Positions 19,694-29,307 of a stretch of DNA of 64,000 bases are shown in pieces. The notes beneath the pieces are model-generated. The model did not search any database and was not told the origin of the DNA. It was given only the letters and a program-made list of their open reading frames with translations. Made by a program: the position numbers and the translations under genes. The stretch is from Alteromonas hispanica. GTDB lineage: Bacteria > Pseudomonadota > Gammaproteobacteria > Enterobacterales > Alteromonadaceae. How positions within the stretch are numbered: position 1 is the stretch's first letter; each line of letters begins with the position of its first letter. The DNA is taken from assembly GCF_010500915.1 (NCBI RefSeq), contig NZ_JAAAWP010000014.1, forward strand, positions 1 through 64,000. The letters are read 5' to 3'.

Positions 19694-20725
19694 ATGTTAA
19701 AAATTAACCGGGAAAACCTGCGTAACAGCCACGAAACGCCTTGGTTAATTTTAGATTTAGTCATGCTGGGCTTGCTGTTTATAAACCTAGTATGGCTAAT
19801 TTTTGATGCTCTTTATGCTACTAACTTTGTCTATCAGCAACTAGGTGTACATTTTCCTGCCGTCATAGACGCCTACGACCCCATACACAACAACTTTCTA
19901 CTCGTCGACTTAGTCTTTATTGGAATATTCTTTACTGAGTTTTGTTTCCGCTGGGCAGTGGCCATAGTACGAAAAGAGCACCTTCGCTGGTACTTCTTTC
20001 CATTCTTACACTGGTACGATTTAGTGGGTCTTATCCCAACTGGCGGCACCAGACTATTTCGCTTTCTTCGTATTCTTTCTATTTTGCATCGCCTGCATAA
20101 ATACGAAATTATCGACCTTAATCAAACGGCCATCTTCCGCTTCTTTGCCTTCTACTACGACGTTTTTGTAGAAGAGCTGAGCGACAGAATAGTAGTAAAG
20201 GTTTTAAGCGATGCACAAAAAGATATTTCAGCTGGCTCACCTCTTCTAGATGATATTACCAACCAAGTGCTTGCACCTCGACGCCCCGTTCTCACTCAAT
20301 GGATGGCGGGAATTATCAATCATCTAGGCCAGTCGATTAGCAATGACGAACATGGCGACGTTATTCGTGAACACGTTCGAAAAAGCGTTGGCAAAGCCGT
20401 TCGGGGCAACGCCCAAGTGTCTACGCTCAATTACTTACCTGTTATCGGTAAAACCATTGAAAACACGTTAGAACAATCTGTTACCGACATTGTCACATCG
20501 TCGTTGGTGAATTTGTTGAGTGATTTAGATTCAGAGCGCATAGACCACTTTATATCGGTTGGTTTGCATGACTACACGCCTACTGCTGATGCCCTCGATG
20601 AAGAAGTGCTTAATGTGGTTAACGAGTGCCTAGAACTTGTTAAAGCGCACGTGTCGCAGCAGCGCTGGAAATCGCAGTTAATGGAAAAAGAGTCGAGTGT
20701 TCCGCCACCGGTTGACCCTAAATAG
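19694..20725 (+). CDS. Membrane protein with voltage-sensor-like N-terminus and long soluble tail
   Basis: The protein has 343 residues. Hydrophobic helices at about 17-40 and 70-92 are followed by a stretch like S3-S4 of voltage-gated channels: WYDLVGLIPTGGTRLFRFLR then ILSILHRLHKY, with an S3-type Asp and Arg/His spaced three to four residues apart. The second helix ends with Glu and Arg (FFTEFCFRWAVAIVRKEHLR), as S2 does. No pore loop or S5-S6 pair follows. Residues 150-343 are soluble, mostly helical and acidic (SDAQKDISAGSPLLDDIT and onward). It is probably co-transcribed with mltD (4-bp gap). Function unknown; a sensor-only protein is one reading and chance resemblance is another. Confidence 0.6.
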   Translation: MLKINRENLRNSHETPWLILDLVMLGLLFINLVWLIFDALYATNFVYQQLGVHFPAVIDAYDPIHNNFLLVDLVFIGIFFTEFCFRWAVAIVRKEHLRWYFFPFLHWYDLVGLIPTGGTRLFRFLRILSILHRLHKYEIIDLNQTAIFRFFAFYYDVFVEELSDRIVVKVLSDAQKDISAGSPLLDDITNQVLAPRRPVLTQWMAGIINHLGQSISNDEHGDVIREHVRKSVGKAVRGNAQVSTLNYLPVIGKTIENTLEQSVTDIVTSSLVNLLSDLDSERIDHFISVGLHDYTPTADALDEEVLNVVNECLELVKAHVSQQRWKSQLMEKESSVPPPVDPK

Positions 20726-20830
20726 ACTTTTATCTTATCGACGCGAGAAAGAACGCGCCTTGCAGACATCAAGTGTTAGACTATTAATAAAGCCACCTTA
20801 AAACATTTATTCAAAGAAAGAAGATTACTA

Positions 20831-21301
20831 ATGAAGTTTATTATTTTAGCCATCGTTATTGGTTTAGCCATTTTCTTATTTACCCGCCACACAGCTAACA
20901 AGAAAGTAGCAACTGAAAACATTGAGGCAGGCAAAGTATTTCTAGCAGAAAATAAAGCGAATATTGCAGTAAAAGAGACCTCCTCTGGCCTTCAATACGA
21001 AGTGCTTCAAGAAGGGCAAGGTACAAAGCACCCTACCCCATCATCAACCGTAAAAGTGCATTATCACGGTACATTACTTGATGGCACTGTTTTCGACAGC
21101 TCGGTAGCCCGCGGTGAACCCATTAGCTTTCCACTAAACCGTGTAATCGCAGGCTGGACAGAAGGCCTTCAGCTTATGGTTGAAGGCGATAAATATAAAT
21201 TCTTTATACCATCACACCTTGCCTATGGCGACAGCGCTGCCGGAAAAATTGCACCGGGTTCGACGCTGATATTCGAAGTGGAATTGCTTGAAGTAAAATA
21301 A
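20831..21301 (+). CDS. FKBP-type peptidyl-prolyl isomerase with N-terminal membrane anchor
   Basis: The protein has 156 residues. A single hydrophobic segment (FIILAIVIGLAIFLF, residues 3-17) is not followed by a cleavage site and probably anchors the protein. A short linker then leads into one FKBP domain with the expected core: VKVHYHGTLLDGTVFDSS, then VIAGWTEGLQLMVEGDKYKF, IPSHLAYG and GSTLIFEVELLEV. It catalyses cis-trans isomerisation of X-Pro bonds, probably facing the periplasm. It ends just before a strong bidirectional terminator shared with cysS. Confidence 0.9.
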   Translation: MKFIILAIVIGLAIFLFTRHTANKKVATENIEAGKVFLAENKANIAVKETSSGLQYEVLQEGQGTKHPTPSSTVKVHYHGTLLDGTVFDSSVARGEPISFPLNRVIAGWTEGLQLMVEGDKYKFFIPSHLAYGDSAAGKIAPGSTLIFEVELLEVK

Positions 21302-21314
21302 ATTAGCACCCATT

Positions 21315-21342
21315 AAAAAGCCTGCTTAAGCAGGCTTTTTAA
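21315..21342. terminator. bidirectional terminator between the FKBP gene and cysS
   Basis: AAAAGCCTGCTTAAGCAGGC continues into TTTTTAA, a perfect stem of AAAAAGCCTGC and its complement with a small TTAA loop. It lies between two convergent genes. Confidence 0.9.
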
Positions 21343-21367
21343 GTATGTTTCGGTTTTATTTTTAAAG

Positions 21368-22750
21368 CTAACTTCTACGCCAAGTGGTGCCACCAGCGCC
21401 ATCTTCTAGCACTACGCCCATTGCTGTTAATGCATCGCGCGCTGCGTCGGCAGCTGCCCAGTCTTTGGCGGCTCTTGCGTCATTACGTTGCTTTATCAGC
21501 GCCTCAATCTCAGCGGCCTCATCGTCGTTATCGTTACCGCCTTTTAAATACGCATCTGGGTCGCTTTGCAGCATACCTAAAATAGCGCCCAAGCCTTTTA
21601 GCACGAAGGCTAGCTTGCCGGCTTCAGTAGCATCATCTTTATTACGATTTATTTCGCGGGCAACATCAAACAGTACTGAGAATGCCTCTGGTACGTTAAG
21701 ATCATCGTTCATAGCAGCTTCAAAACGCGCTAAATAACCACCGTGCCCTAGGTCTGCTGAATGATCAACTTCTACACCGCGAAGCGCGGTATACAAACGC
21801 TCTAGTGCTGCTTTAGCTTGAGTAATATTATCTTGCGAGTAGCTGAGCTGACTGCGGTAATGGGCAGACATCAAGAAAAAGCGTAAGGTTTCTGAGTCAT
21901 GCTCTTTTAGCACATCGCGAAGAGTAAAAAAATTACCTAGCGACTTAGACATTTTCTCATCATCAACCTGCACCATCCCCGTATGCATCCATACGTTTAC
22001 GTACGGGCTATCGTGGGCGCAGCACGACTGTGCAATTTCGTTTTCATGGTGAGGAAAGGTTAAATCTGAGCCACCACCATGAATGTCAAAATGTGCGCCT
22101 AGGTGCTTGTAGTTCATTGCAGAACATTCTATATGCCAACCAGGACGTCCCTCTCCCCATGGAGATGGCCACGCTGGTTCGCCGGGCTTGGTGGTTTTCC
22201 ACAATACAAAGTCGAGGGGATCGTCTTTACCCTGCGCCACTTCAACACGGGCACCGGCTTTAAGTTGATCTAGGTCTTGCTTGCTTAGCTTGCCATAGTC
22301 TTCATATTTACTCACATCAAATAACACGTCGCCGCTTTGTGCTTGGTAGGCGTAGCCTTTTTCCACTAGGCGCTCAATGATATCGATTATTTCTGGCATA
22401 TGCCCACTTACGGTAGGTTCCACATCGGGCTCTAGCAAATTAATTGCCGCAAAGTCTTCGTGCATCATGCCGATAGTGCGCTTGGTTAGCACTTCAAAGC
22501 TTTCATTATTTTCGTTTGCACGATTAATGATTTTGTCGTCAATATCTGTGATATTTCGTACATATTTCACATCATAGCCAAGGTGGCGCAAATAGCGAAC
22601 TAGCACGTCGAAGCTTAGGTAAGTGCGCGCATGCCCCATGTGGCTGAGGTCGTATACAGTAATACCACACACATACAGACCCACTTTCCCTTCTTCAAGC
22701 GGCACAAACTTCGCTTTTTCACGGGTTCGGGTATTGTAAAGATGTAGCAT
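21368..22750 (-). CDS. cysS: Cysteinyl-tRNA synthetase
   Basis: The protein has 460 residues (E. coli CysS 461). The N-terminus [20 protein letters not shown] leads to the zinc ligand in [11 protein letters not shown]. The HIGH-type motif is HMGHARTY, zinc ligands continue in WHIECSAMN and HHENEIAQS, and KMSKS is present as [12 protein letters not shown]. It charges tRNA-Cys. Transcribed alone and divergent from ppiB, the same neighbourhood as in E. coli (cysS/ppiB/lpxH). Confidence 0.97.
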   Translation of the reverse strand: MLHLYNTRTREKAKFVPLEEGKVGLYVCGITVYDLSHMGHARTYLSFDVLVRYLRHLGYDVKYVRNITDIDDKIINRANENNESFEVLTKRTIGMMHEDFAAINLLEPDVEPTVSGHMPEIIDIIERLVEKGYAYQAQSGDVLFDVSKYEDYGKLSKQDLDQLKAGARVEVAQGKDDPLDFVLWKTTKPGEPAWPSPWGEGRPGWHIECSAMNYKHLGAHFDIHGGGSDLTFPHHENEIAQSCCAHDSPYVNVWMHTGMVQVDDEKMSKSLGNFFTLRDVLKEHDSETLRFFLMSAHYRSQLSYSQDNITQAKAALERLYTALRGVEVDHSADLGHGGYLARFEAAMNDDLNVPEAFSVLFDVAREINRNKDDATEAGKLAFVLKGLGAILGMLQSDPDAYLKGGNDNDDEAAEIEALIKQRNDARAAKDWAAADAARDALTAMGVVLEDGAGGTTWRRS

Positions 22751-22970
22751 AGCAAGTCTTCCTGTATATCAATTTGGGCGCAAAGTTTAGCACTGTATAA
22801 AAATAATGGTAGGGCTTTTACCCCCTATTTCGCCTGTCTAAAAAGCCAAAATAGAAGTACAAGAGTAATAACATGTTAAGACCGTCTATTTATGCGTCGG
22901 TATTTCCCCAAACTTCGCTTTTGCGCTACCATTAGCGCACTTTTTTAAAGAAAATACATAGGACCCCATA

Positions 22971-23462
22971 ATGGTTACGTTAAAAACAAATTTTGGTGAT
23001 ATCACAATTGAACTGTTTGAAGATAAAGCGCCTAACACTGTCGCTAATTTTCTTTCTTATGTGCAAGACGGTTTCTTCGATAACACAATCTTTCACCGTG
23101 TAATTAATAACTTCATGGTGCAAGGCGGTGGTTTCACAGAAGATATGGAGCAAAAAGAAACCAAAGCACCAATTGAAAACGAAGCCAATAACGGTGTAGC
23201 AAACGAGGTAGGCACCATTGCTATGGCTCGTACTCAAGACCCACACTCTGCAACGTCACAATTTTTCATTAACGTAAACAATAACGACTTCCTAAACCAC
23301 ACTAGCGAAAGCGCTAATGGCTGGGGGTATTGTGCGTTTGGTAAAGTTACAGAAGGCATGGACGTAGTAGAGAAAATAAAAGCAGTTAAAACGGGCAACC
23401 ATGGTTATCACCAAGATGTACCTGTAGAGCCTGTTATCATTGAGAAAGCGGTAGTTGTATAA
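22971..23462 (+). CDS. ppiB: Cytoplasmic cyclophilin-type peptidyl-prolyl isomerase B
   Basis: The protein has 163 residues (E. coli PpiB 164) and no signal peptide. It shows the cyclophilin core [15 protein letters not shown] with the catalytic Arg, [20 protein letters not shown], and [19 protein letters not shown]. It assists protein folding in the cytosol. AGGA precedes the ATG. It is followed by a terminator and then lpxH in the same direction. Confidence 0.95.
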   Translation: MVTLKTNFGDITIELFEDKAPNTVANFLSYVQDGFFDNTIFHRVINNFMVQGGGFTEDMEQKETKAPIENEANNGVANEVGTIAMARTQDPHSATSQFFINVNNNDFLNHTSESANGWGYCAFGKVTEGMDVVEKIKAVKTGNHGYHQDVPVEPVIIEKAVVV

Positions 23463-23572
23463 TTGCTATTGTGCCTTGGCGTTGTAACAGTCAAACTTAT
23501 CTTCCAATAGGTACTCTATTACTTCGCCATACGCTTATTCGCTGGTTACGAAAAGATCAGCAATAAATGTTT

Positions 23573-23600
23573 TAGCCGTACCTAACCAGTACGGCTTTTC
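23573..23600 (+). terminator. terminator after ppiB
   Basis: AGCCGTAC-CTAACCA-GTACGGCT followed by TTTC forms an 8-bp stem with a 7-nt loop, ending about 22 bp before the lpxH start. Confidence 0.8.
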
Positions 23601-23620
23601 ACTTTTAAATAAGATGTTTT

Positions 23621-24346
23621 ATGCCTTTTACTTACTTCATTGCAGACCTTCACCTAAGTGCCGAGAGAGAGGACATTACTCAATGCCTGATGCGCTTTTT
23701 AAAGGAAGAAGCACCAAAAGCAGATGCCCTATATGTATTAGGCGATTTGTTTGAAGTTTGGATAGGCGACGACAACGTAACGCCTTTTAATACCTTTATT
23801 GCCGACGCTTTTAAGCGCGTTAGCCAACACTGCCCCATCTACTTTATCCACGGTAACCGTGACTTTGCAATAAGACAAACATGGCTAGATAAAGCGGGCA
23901 TGACGCTGCTGAACGAGCAAGAGGTTGTAGACTTATACGGAACGCCTACACTACTTACCCATGGTGACGAGCTATGTACAAAAGATGTTGCCTATCAGAA
24001 GTTTCGTAAAAAATCACGAGGATGGTGGTGGCCGAGACTAATGCTTGCCCTTCCCTTGTGGTACAGACGCCGAGTCGCGGAAAACGGGCGCGCCGAAAGT
24101 AAAGCTAATCAACAAAACCTTAAACCCGAGATTATGGACGTTACCCCCGAAGAAGTGGTGAAAACCATGGAGAAATGGGGCGTTCAACGCATGATCCACG
24201 GGCATACCCACCGCCCTAATATTCATTCCCTTACAGCGAATAACAAGCCCGCAACCCGAATTGTGCTGGGCGATTGGTACGATCAAGGAAGTATACTGAA
24301 GGTCACGCCCTCAGAAGTAATGTTACAACATCACAATTTTTTGTAA
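23621..24346 (+). CDS. lpxH: UDP-2,3-diacylglucosamine diphosphatase
   Basis: The protein has 241 residues (E. coli LpxH 240). The calcineurin-like metal motifs are all present: DLHLS, GDLFEVWIGDD, GNRDF, THGDELCTKD and HGHTHRPNIH. It cleaves UDP-2,3-diacylglucosamine to lipid X and UMP in lipid A synthesis, at the inner face of the cytoplasmic membrane. It stands directly after ppiB, as in E. coli. Confidence 0.95.
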   Translation: MPFTYFIADLHLSAEREDITQCLMRFLKEEAPKADALYVLGDLFEVWIGDDNVTPFNTFIADAFKRVSQHCPIYFIHGNRDFAIRQTWLDKAGMTLLNEQEVVDLYGTPTLLTHGDELCTKDVAYQKFRKKSRGWWWPRLMLALPLWYRRRVAENGRAESKANQQNLKPEIMDVTPEEVVKTMEKWGVQRMIHGHTHRPNIHSLTANNKPATRIVLGDWYDQGSILKVTPSEVMLQHHNFL

Positions 24347-24660
24347 TCAATTCCGGCACTTATAATCTGGTCAGTCCACTTATTTGATAATTAATCTTTT
24401 TCTTTTTTTACCGCTCATCTTTAGGTAACCGACTCATTACTTTATAAAAAATCCTTCGCCAAGGTTAAATCTATCCTACGAAAACTCTTGAATATGACAA
24501 ATGTGACAATCTTGCAATATATATGTCAAATAATTGTCACCAAGCATGCCTAACCTCCAGTCTGCGTTTCAGCACTAGCACAAAGGAAAAACCGCTTTTG
24601 CTTTGGGAACGCCCACACATACCCAAAAACCGATTTTAATAATACGTTTAGGAAACAATC
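24347..24660 (+). promoter_or_regulatory. phosphatase operon promoter region with Pho box at 24523-24540
   Basis: ATGTCAA-ATAA-TTGTCAC at 24523-24540 has two TGTCA half-sites starting 11 bp apart, the spacing PhoB binds. A weak -10-like TAACCT begins 10 bp after the box, where a PhoB-activated promoter would have it. A second pair of TGTCA motifs on the opposite strand (24493-24510) has 9-bp spacing and is probably not a true box. The first gene downstream is an alkaline phosphatase, which fits phosphate-starvation control. Confidence 0.7.
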
Positions 24661-26244
24661 ATGAATCGTAACTGGAAAGCAGCATGCACTGCAGTGGCAC
24701 TGGCGGTATCCGCTGGGCTACAAGCAGCAGTCTTGCCCGAGCATCAAACAAATAGCGCTTGGTTTACCGATGCGCAATCGAAATTGACTGAGAAACTAGC
24801 AACTAATAATAAATTCAAAGCCAAGAACGTCATTCTTTTTGTTGGTGACGGTATGGGTATTTCTACACTTACCTCTGCACGTATCCACAAGGGACAGTTA
24901 GCGGGTAACCCAGGCGAGGAAGGTTATTTAAGCTTTGAATCTTTCCCTCACACGGCGCTGGTTAAAACTTACAATGTAAATGCACAAACACCGGATTCAG
25001 CAGGAACAATGACTGCCATGATGTCTGGTCTTAAAACCGACGTAGGCGTTATTGGTGTCGATGAAGACATCGAACGTGGCGACTGCTCTACTGTAGCGGG
25101 CAACGAAGTGATTACTGCGCTTGAGCTTGCAGAAATTAAAGGTCTTTCTACTGGTGTCGTGTCCACTGCGCGTATTACTCACGCAACACCAGCAGCAACG
25201 TATTCAAAATCAGCCGATCGCAACTGGGAAGACAACTCAGACATGCCTGAAGACGCCATCGCTGCTGGATGTGTTGATATAGCCGATCAGCTTGTAAATT
25301 TCGAAACTTATCTTGAAAGCCGTTACAGCGGAATTGATGTTGACGGTATTGAAGTAGCAATGGGCGGTGGACGCCGTCATTTCCTGCCAAAAGACGCTGC
25401 GTTTAACAGCCCAGATGCGCAAAGCGACGTAGAAGGCGATCGCACTGACGAGCGCGACTTAACCGCAGAATGGCAGCAGAAATACGAAAACGGTGTTTAT
25501 GTTTTCGACCAAACTGGTTTTGACGCGATTGATACAGAAACTACAGAGCGGGTTTTCGCTTTGTTTAACGAATCTCACATGCAGTACGAAGCAGACCGCA
25601 GCAACGATATTGCCGGCGAGCCTTCAGTTTCTGAAATGACAGAAGCAGCTATTAACATTCTTGATAATAACGAAAAAGGCTTTTTCCTAATGGTTGAGTC
25701 TGGTCGTATCGACCATGCTCACCACGCAGGTAACGCTGCTGGCGCACTTACCGATACCCTTGCGTTTGAAGAAGCAGTAATGACAGCGGTTGAAAATACT
25801 AACCCTGAAGAAACGCTTATTCTTGTGACTGCCGACCATGGTCATGTATTCACAATTGCGGGCTATCCTAAACGCGGCAACCCTATTTTAGGAAAAGTTG
25901 TGAACGTGGGCTCTGAAGAGCCAGCAACAGCATCTGACGGTACCCCTTACACTACGCTTGGGTATACAAACGGAAGAGGCTTTTATGACCTAGGCGATGA
26001 AACAAATTCAGATGTCTCTTACGGGTTAGATATTGCGGCAGGACGCGTAGACCTCACCAATATCGATACCACTACTCCAGGCTATCACCAAGAAGCACTT
26101 ATCCCATTGAGCTCTGAAACGCACTCTGGGGAAGATATTTCTTTACATGCAACTGGTCCTGGAAGTCAACTCGCGCAAGGTGTGGTAGAGCAAAATGTTG
26201 TTTTCCACTTAATAAACCAAGCCCTTGGCCTTGTTAACGAATAA
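24661..26244 (+). CDS. Secreted alkaline phosphatase (PhoA family)
   Basis: The protein has 527 residues. A signal peptide of about 22 residues ends AGLQA. The alkaline-phosphatase core is clear: FVGDGMGISTLTSARI with metal ligand Asp63, TPDSAGTMTAMMSG with nucleophile Ser113, VAMGGGRRHFLP, the metal ligands in ESGRIDHAHHAG and TADHGHVFTIAGYPKRG, and the last His in SSETHSGEDISLHATGPGS. It releases phosphate from phosphomonoesters in the periplasm or outside the cell. It lies behind a Pho box and 14 bp ahead of a close paralogue, so this is a tandem duplication. Confidence 0.93.
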   Translation: MNRNWKAACTAVALAVSAGLQAAVLPEHQTNSAWFTDAQSKLTEKLATNNKFKAKNVILFVGDGMGISTLTSARIHKGQLAGNPGEEGYLSFESFPHTALVKTYNVNAQTPDSAGTMTAMMSGLKTDVGVIGVDEDIERGDCSTVAGNEVITALELAEIKGLSTGVVSTARITHATPAATYSKSADRNWEDNSDMPEDAIAAGCVDIADQLVNFETYLESRYSGIDVDGIEVAMGGGRRHFLPKDAAFNSPDAQSDVEGDRTDERDLTAEWQQKYENGVYVFDQTGFDAIDTETTERVFALFNESHMQYEADRSNDIAGEPSVSEMTEAAINILDNNEKGFFLMVESGRIDHAHHAGNAAGALTDTLAFEEAVMTAVENTNPEETLILVTADHGHVFTIAGYPKRGNPILGKVVNVGSEEPATASDGTPYTTLGYTNGRGFYDLGDETNSDVSYGLDIAAGRVDLTNIDTTTPGYHQEALIPLSSETHSGEDISLHATGPGSQLAQGVVEQNVVFHLINQALGLVNE

Positions 26245-26258
26245 GTGGAGATAAGAAA

Positions 26259-28205
26259 ATGAATTTATTTAAATTAAGTTTAATTGCAGTAGCAATAGCT
26301 GGGCTTTCAGCCTGCTCTTTAGAGGGTGATGATGGTCAAGACGGCGTAGATGGTGCAGACGGCGTTGCTGGCGTAGACGGTTCAAATGGTGCCGATGGCG
26401 CTAACGGTTCTAATAGCCTTACCGTGCAAACGCAGCTACCAGAAGGCGATGTAAACTGCCCTAACAGCGGCGTTCGTATCGACTCTGGCTTAGATACAGA
26501 CAACGATGGCACATTGTCCGACAGCGAAATCACTTCAACAAGCTACGTATGTGTGCCCGGCGCAAGCTCAGTGGACAACAGCGAAATTCTAACTAGCTTA
26601 AACAACGAATGGTTCGTTGATGGGCAAACAGAAGTAGAAAATAATAAGCAGGTTTGGATGAATGCTACTTCAGGTAATGCTGCAGCATCTTCTAATGTGA
26701 GCGTTGCTACCGTAAGTTCACAAGAAGAACTTGATGCAATGGTTCAGAACCTGCGCGGCACGGTGAAAAACGTTATTTTATTCGTTGGTGACGGTATGGG
26801 TGTTTCAACCGTTACCGCGGCTCGTATTCTAGACGGTCAGATGAAAGGTTTGGAAGGTGAGGAAAATCAACTAAGCTTCGACCGTTTCCCATTCTCTGGC
26901 TTGTCAAAAACCTACAACGTTGACGCTCAAACGCCTGATTCTGCAGGCACCATGACTGCGATGATGAGCGGTATCAAAACTGATGTGGGCGTTATAGGCG
27001 TTGATGAAGATATTGAGCGCGGCGATTGCTCTACAGTAGCAGGTAATGAACTGGTTACTGCACTAGAGCTTGCTGAAATTGCAGGTAAATCTACCGGTAT
27101 CATTTCAACAGCACGTATAACCCACGCTACACCAGCTGCCACTTATGCAAAATCTGCCGACCGCAACTGGGAAGATATCTCAGATATGCCAGAAGCAGCC
27201 GTTACTGCTGGCTGTACTGATATTGCAGACCAACTAATCAACTTTGAGAGCAATCTTGAAGCGAAATTTGATGGTGTAGACGTTGACGGTATTGAAGTGG
27301 TAATGGGTGGAGGTCGTCGTCACTTCCTTCCAAGAGATGCAGCGTTTAATAGCCCGGATGCTGCCAGCAGCACAGAAGGCGACCGTACAGATGGCCGCGA
27401 CCTAACGGCAGAATGGCAAGATCTCTACACTAACGGTGTTTACGTGTTTGACCAGTCTGGTTTTGACGGTTTAGACACAGAAACCACCGAGCGTGTATTT
27501 GCGTTGTTTAACGAGTCACACATGCAATACGAAGCAGACCGTGCGAACGATATTGCCGGTGAGCCATCGGTTGCCGAAATGACCAGCGCTGCTATCAAAG
27601 TACTCGATAACAACAATGAAGGCTTTTTCTTAATGGTAGAGTCTGGCCGTATAGACCATGCTCACCACGCAGGAAACGCCTACGGCGCATTGCACGACAC
27701 CATTGCATTTGCTGAAGCCGTAGCCGCGGCAGATGAGCTAACTAACGATGAAGATACACTTATCATTGTTACCGCTGACCACGGCCATGTATTTACTATT
27801 GCGGGCTATCCTAAGCGCGGTAACCCAATTCTGGGTAAAGTTGTTAATGTAGGCGCTGAAGACGCAGCAACGGCTGCCGACGGCACGCCCTACACAACGC
27901 TTGGTTACACTAACGGTCTTGGTTTTAGAAACTTAGGTGATGTGACTAACTCAGACGCGTCGTATCTTGCTGGCCCAGACACTGGCCGTGAAGATATTAC
28001 CGATGTTGATACCACTACACCAGGCTATCACCAAGAAGCTTTGGTACCGCTTGGTTCTGAAACTCACTCGGGTGAAGACGTTGGCATTTACGCTAAAGGC
28101 CCAGGTGCCTTCTTAGTGAATGGTACTAACGAACAAAGCGTTATTTTCCATGTTATGGACTTTGCTGGTGATTTCGTATCACAAGCTGAGAGCGCAATAG
28201 AATAA
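26259..28205 (+). CDS. Lipoprotein alkaline phosphatase with collagen-like stalk
   Basis: The protein has 648 residues. The lipoprotein signal (LFKLSLIAVAIAGLSACSL) has its lipid-carrying Cys at about residue 19. Residues 23-52 are Gly-X-Y triplets with Asp (GDDGQDGVDGADGVAGVDGS). They are followed by a short domain (GVRIDSGLDTDNDGTLSDSE, then ITSTSYVC) that accompanies such stalks in marine bacterial lipoproteins. From about residue 170 it matches the upstream phosphatase almost throughout, including FVGDGMGVSTVTAARI, TPDSAGTMTAMMSG and TADHGHVFTIAGYPKRG. The stalk probably holds the enzyme away from the outer membrane, while the upstream paralogue is soluble. GGAG precedes the start. Confidence 0.92.
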   Translation: MNLFKLSLIAVAIAGLSACSLEGDDGQDGVDGADGVAGVDGSNGADGANGSNSLTVQTQLPEGDVNCPNSGVRIDSGLDTDNDGTLSDSEITSTSYVCVPGASSVDNSEILTSLNNEWFVDGQTEVENNKQVWMNATSGNAAASSNVSVATVSSQEELDAMVQNLRGTVKNVILFVGDGMGVSTVTAARILDGQMKGLEGEENQLSFDRFPFSGLSKTYNVDAQTPDSAGTMTAMMSGIKTDVGVIGVDEDIERGDCSTVAGNELVTALELAEIAGKSTGIISTARITHATPAATYAKSADRNWEDISDMPEAAVTAGCTDIADQLINFESNLEAKFDGVDVDGIEVVMGGGRRHFLPRDAAFNSPDAASSTEGDRTDGRDLTAEWQDLYTNGVYVFDQSGFDGLDTETTERVFALFNESHMQYEADRANDIAGEPSVAEMTSAAIKVLDNNNEGFFLMVESGRIDHAHHAGNAYGALHDTIAFAEAVAAADELTNDEDTLIIVTADHGHVFTIAGYPKRGNPILGKVVNVGAEDAATAADGTPYTTLGYTNGLGFRNLGDVTNSDASYLAGPDTGREDITDVDTTTPGYHQEALVPLGSETHSGEDVGIYAKGPGAFLVNGTNEQSVIFHVMDFAGDFVSQAESAIE

Positions 28206-28270
28206 TTGTTAGGATATAAGTACAGTAACTCAGGTCTGCTGGTAAACACGGCAGGCCAGTTTAATATGCA

Positions 28271-28296
28271 AAGGGAGCTGGCTCACCAGCTTCCTT
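28271..28296 (+). terminator. hairpin between the phosphatase pair and the next gene
   Basis: AAGGGAGCTGG-CTCA-CCAGCTTCCTT is an 11-bp stem with one G-U pair and a 4-nt loop. The T tract after it is short, so it may be a partial terminator or an RNA-stabilising element. The next ATG is 17 bp further on. Confidence 0.45.
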
Positions 28297-28312
28297 TGGT
28301 ATTGGAGCAAAA

Positions 28313-29059
28313 ATGAAAAAATCACTATTACTTTTTTGTGTACTAGGGCTAGCACCGGTATTAAATAGCGTACATGCAAATGAAGTATGCGACAAAAACA
28401 GCAAGCGCTTAAAAGCTGATTACTCAATAAGTATTACCAAACACACCACCATGGGTGACAGCACACGCACCACTAATTTGTCGCTTTGGCGCATGGATAA
28501 TAAGGTAGCGCATCAGTACCCTGAAACAAACATCACCGAAGAATACACTTTGGTGCGCAACAAATTCATTAAGCCAGTACGGTATTTTGATGGCCACAAG
28601 CGAGCGATTGAGTATCAGCCTGGTGAAACCATTCACGGTAAAAAAGAAACTGACTTTTCTTATCGCTACCAACTTGTTAGTGACACCTTTCTCGATTCGA
28701 TGACGCTGGTAAGTTCAACGGGAAGCGGATGTGAAAAAACAGAGACATACGAACTTAAAAACTCAGCCGGCTCATTTGCCTTAACATGGCTTGTGCACCA
28801 GCAATTAATTGCCAGCTTTGAAGTAGAGAGTGGAAAAACTCATCGAACTTGGACGTTAACGTCAACCAATTACAATGCAGACGTGAATTCGTTCTTTGCG
28901 AAGCGAGCAGACTATCAAGCCACCGATTACGCCGATATTGGAGACGACCACACCGATCCTTTTCTAACAAAGATGGTGACTCAAGGCTTCATAGAAGCTG
29001 GAGCAAGCGGCTTTTACAATGACAAAGGCCATGCTTTAGAGGGCGAACACAGCCATTAA
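28313..29059 (+). CDS. Secreted protein of unknown function downstream of the phosphatases
   Basis: The protein has 248 residues. A signal peptide of 22-23 residues ends SVHA, before NEVCDKNSKRLKADYSISI. The mature part is predicted to be beta-rich, with alternating strands such as NLSLWRMDNKVAHQYPETNI and RTWTLTSTNYNADVNSFFAK, and has only two cysteines. The C-terminus is His/Glu-rich (EGEHSH). I do not recognise the family. A good GGAG ribosome-binding site precedes the ATG. Same strand and proximity (107 bp) suggest it belongs with the phosphate-response genes. Confidence 0.7.
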   Translation: MKKSLLLFCVLGLAPVLNSVHANEVCDKNSKRLKADYSISITKHTTMGDSTRTTNLSLWRMDNKVAHQYPETNITEEYTLVRNKFIKPVRYFDGHKRAIEYQPGETIHGKKETDFSYRYQLVSDTFLDSMTLVSSTGSGCEKTETYELKNSAGSFALTWLVHQQLIASFEVESGKTHRTWTLTSTNYNADVNSFFAKRADYQATDYADIGDDHTDPFLTKMVTQGFIEAGASGFYNDKGHALEGEHSH

Positions 29060-29307
29060 TAGTCGCTAACAAGTACTCACAATAAAGCATTTATAATGAG
29101 GTACTTATAATAAGTATTTAGTACAGAGTGCCCTGTCACTGCTAGAACGGTTAGCAAGTGTTTCACTACAACTTGCTAACCCAATCTTCTCAATTTATTT
29201 AGAACCAAGGGCTCCAAAGAAAAATCGGGCCTCTCTCCCCTTGAACTTTTGTTTGAATTTACAGCACTATCACCTCATACTAATTAGTAGTATATAAGGT
29301 AAATTCA

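Noticed and set aside
24491-24513. Second Pho box on the opposite strand upstream of the phosphatases
   Set aside because: The two TGTCA motifs start 9 bp apart rather than 11, so PhoB would not bind them in the usual way.
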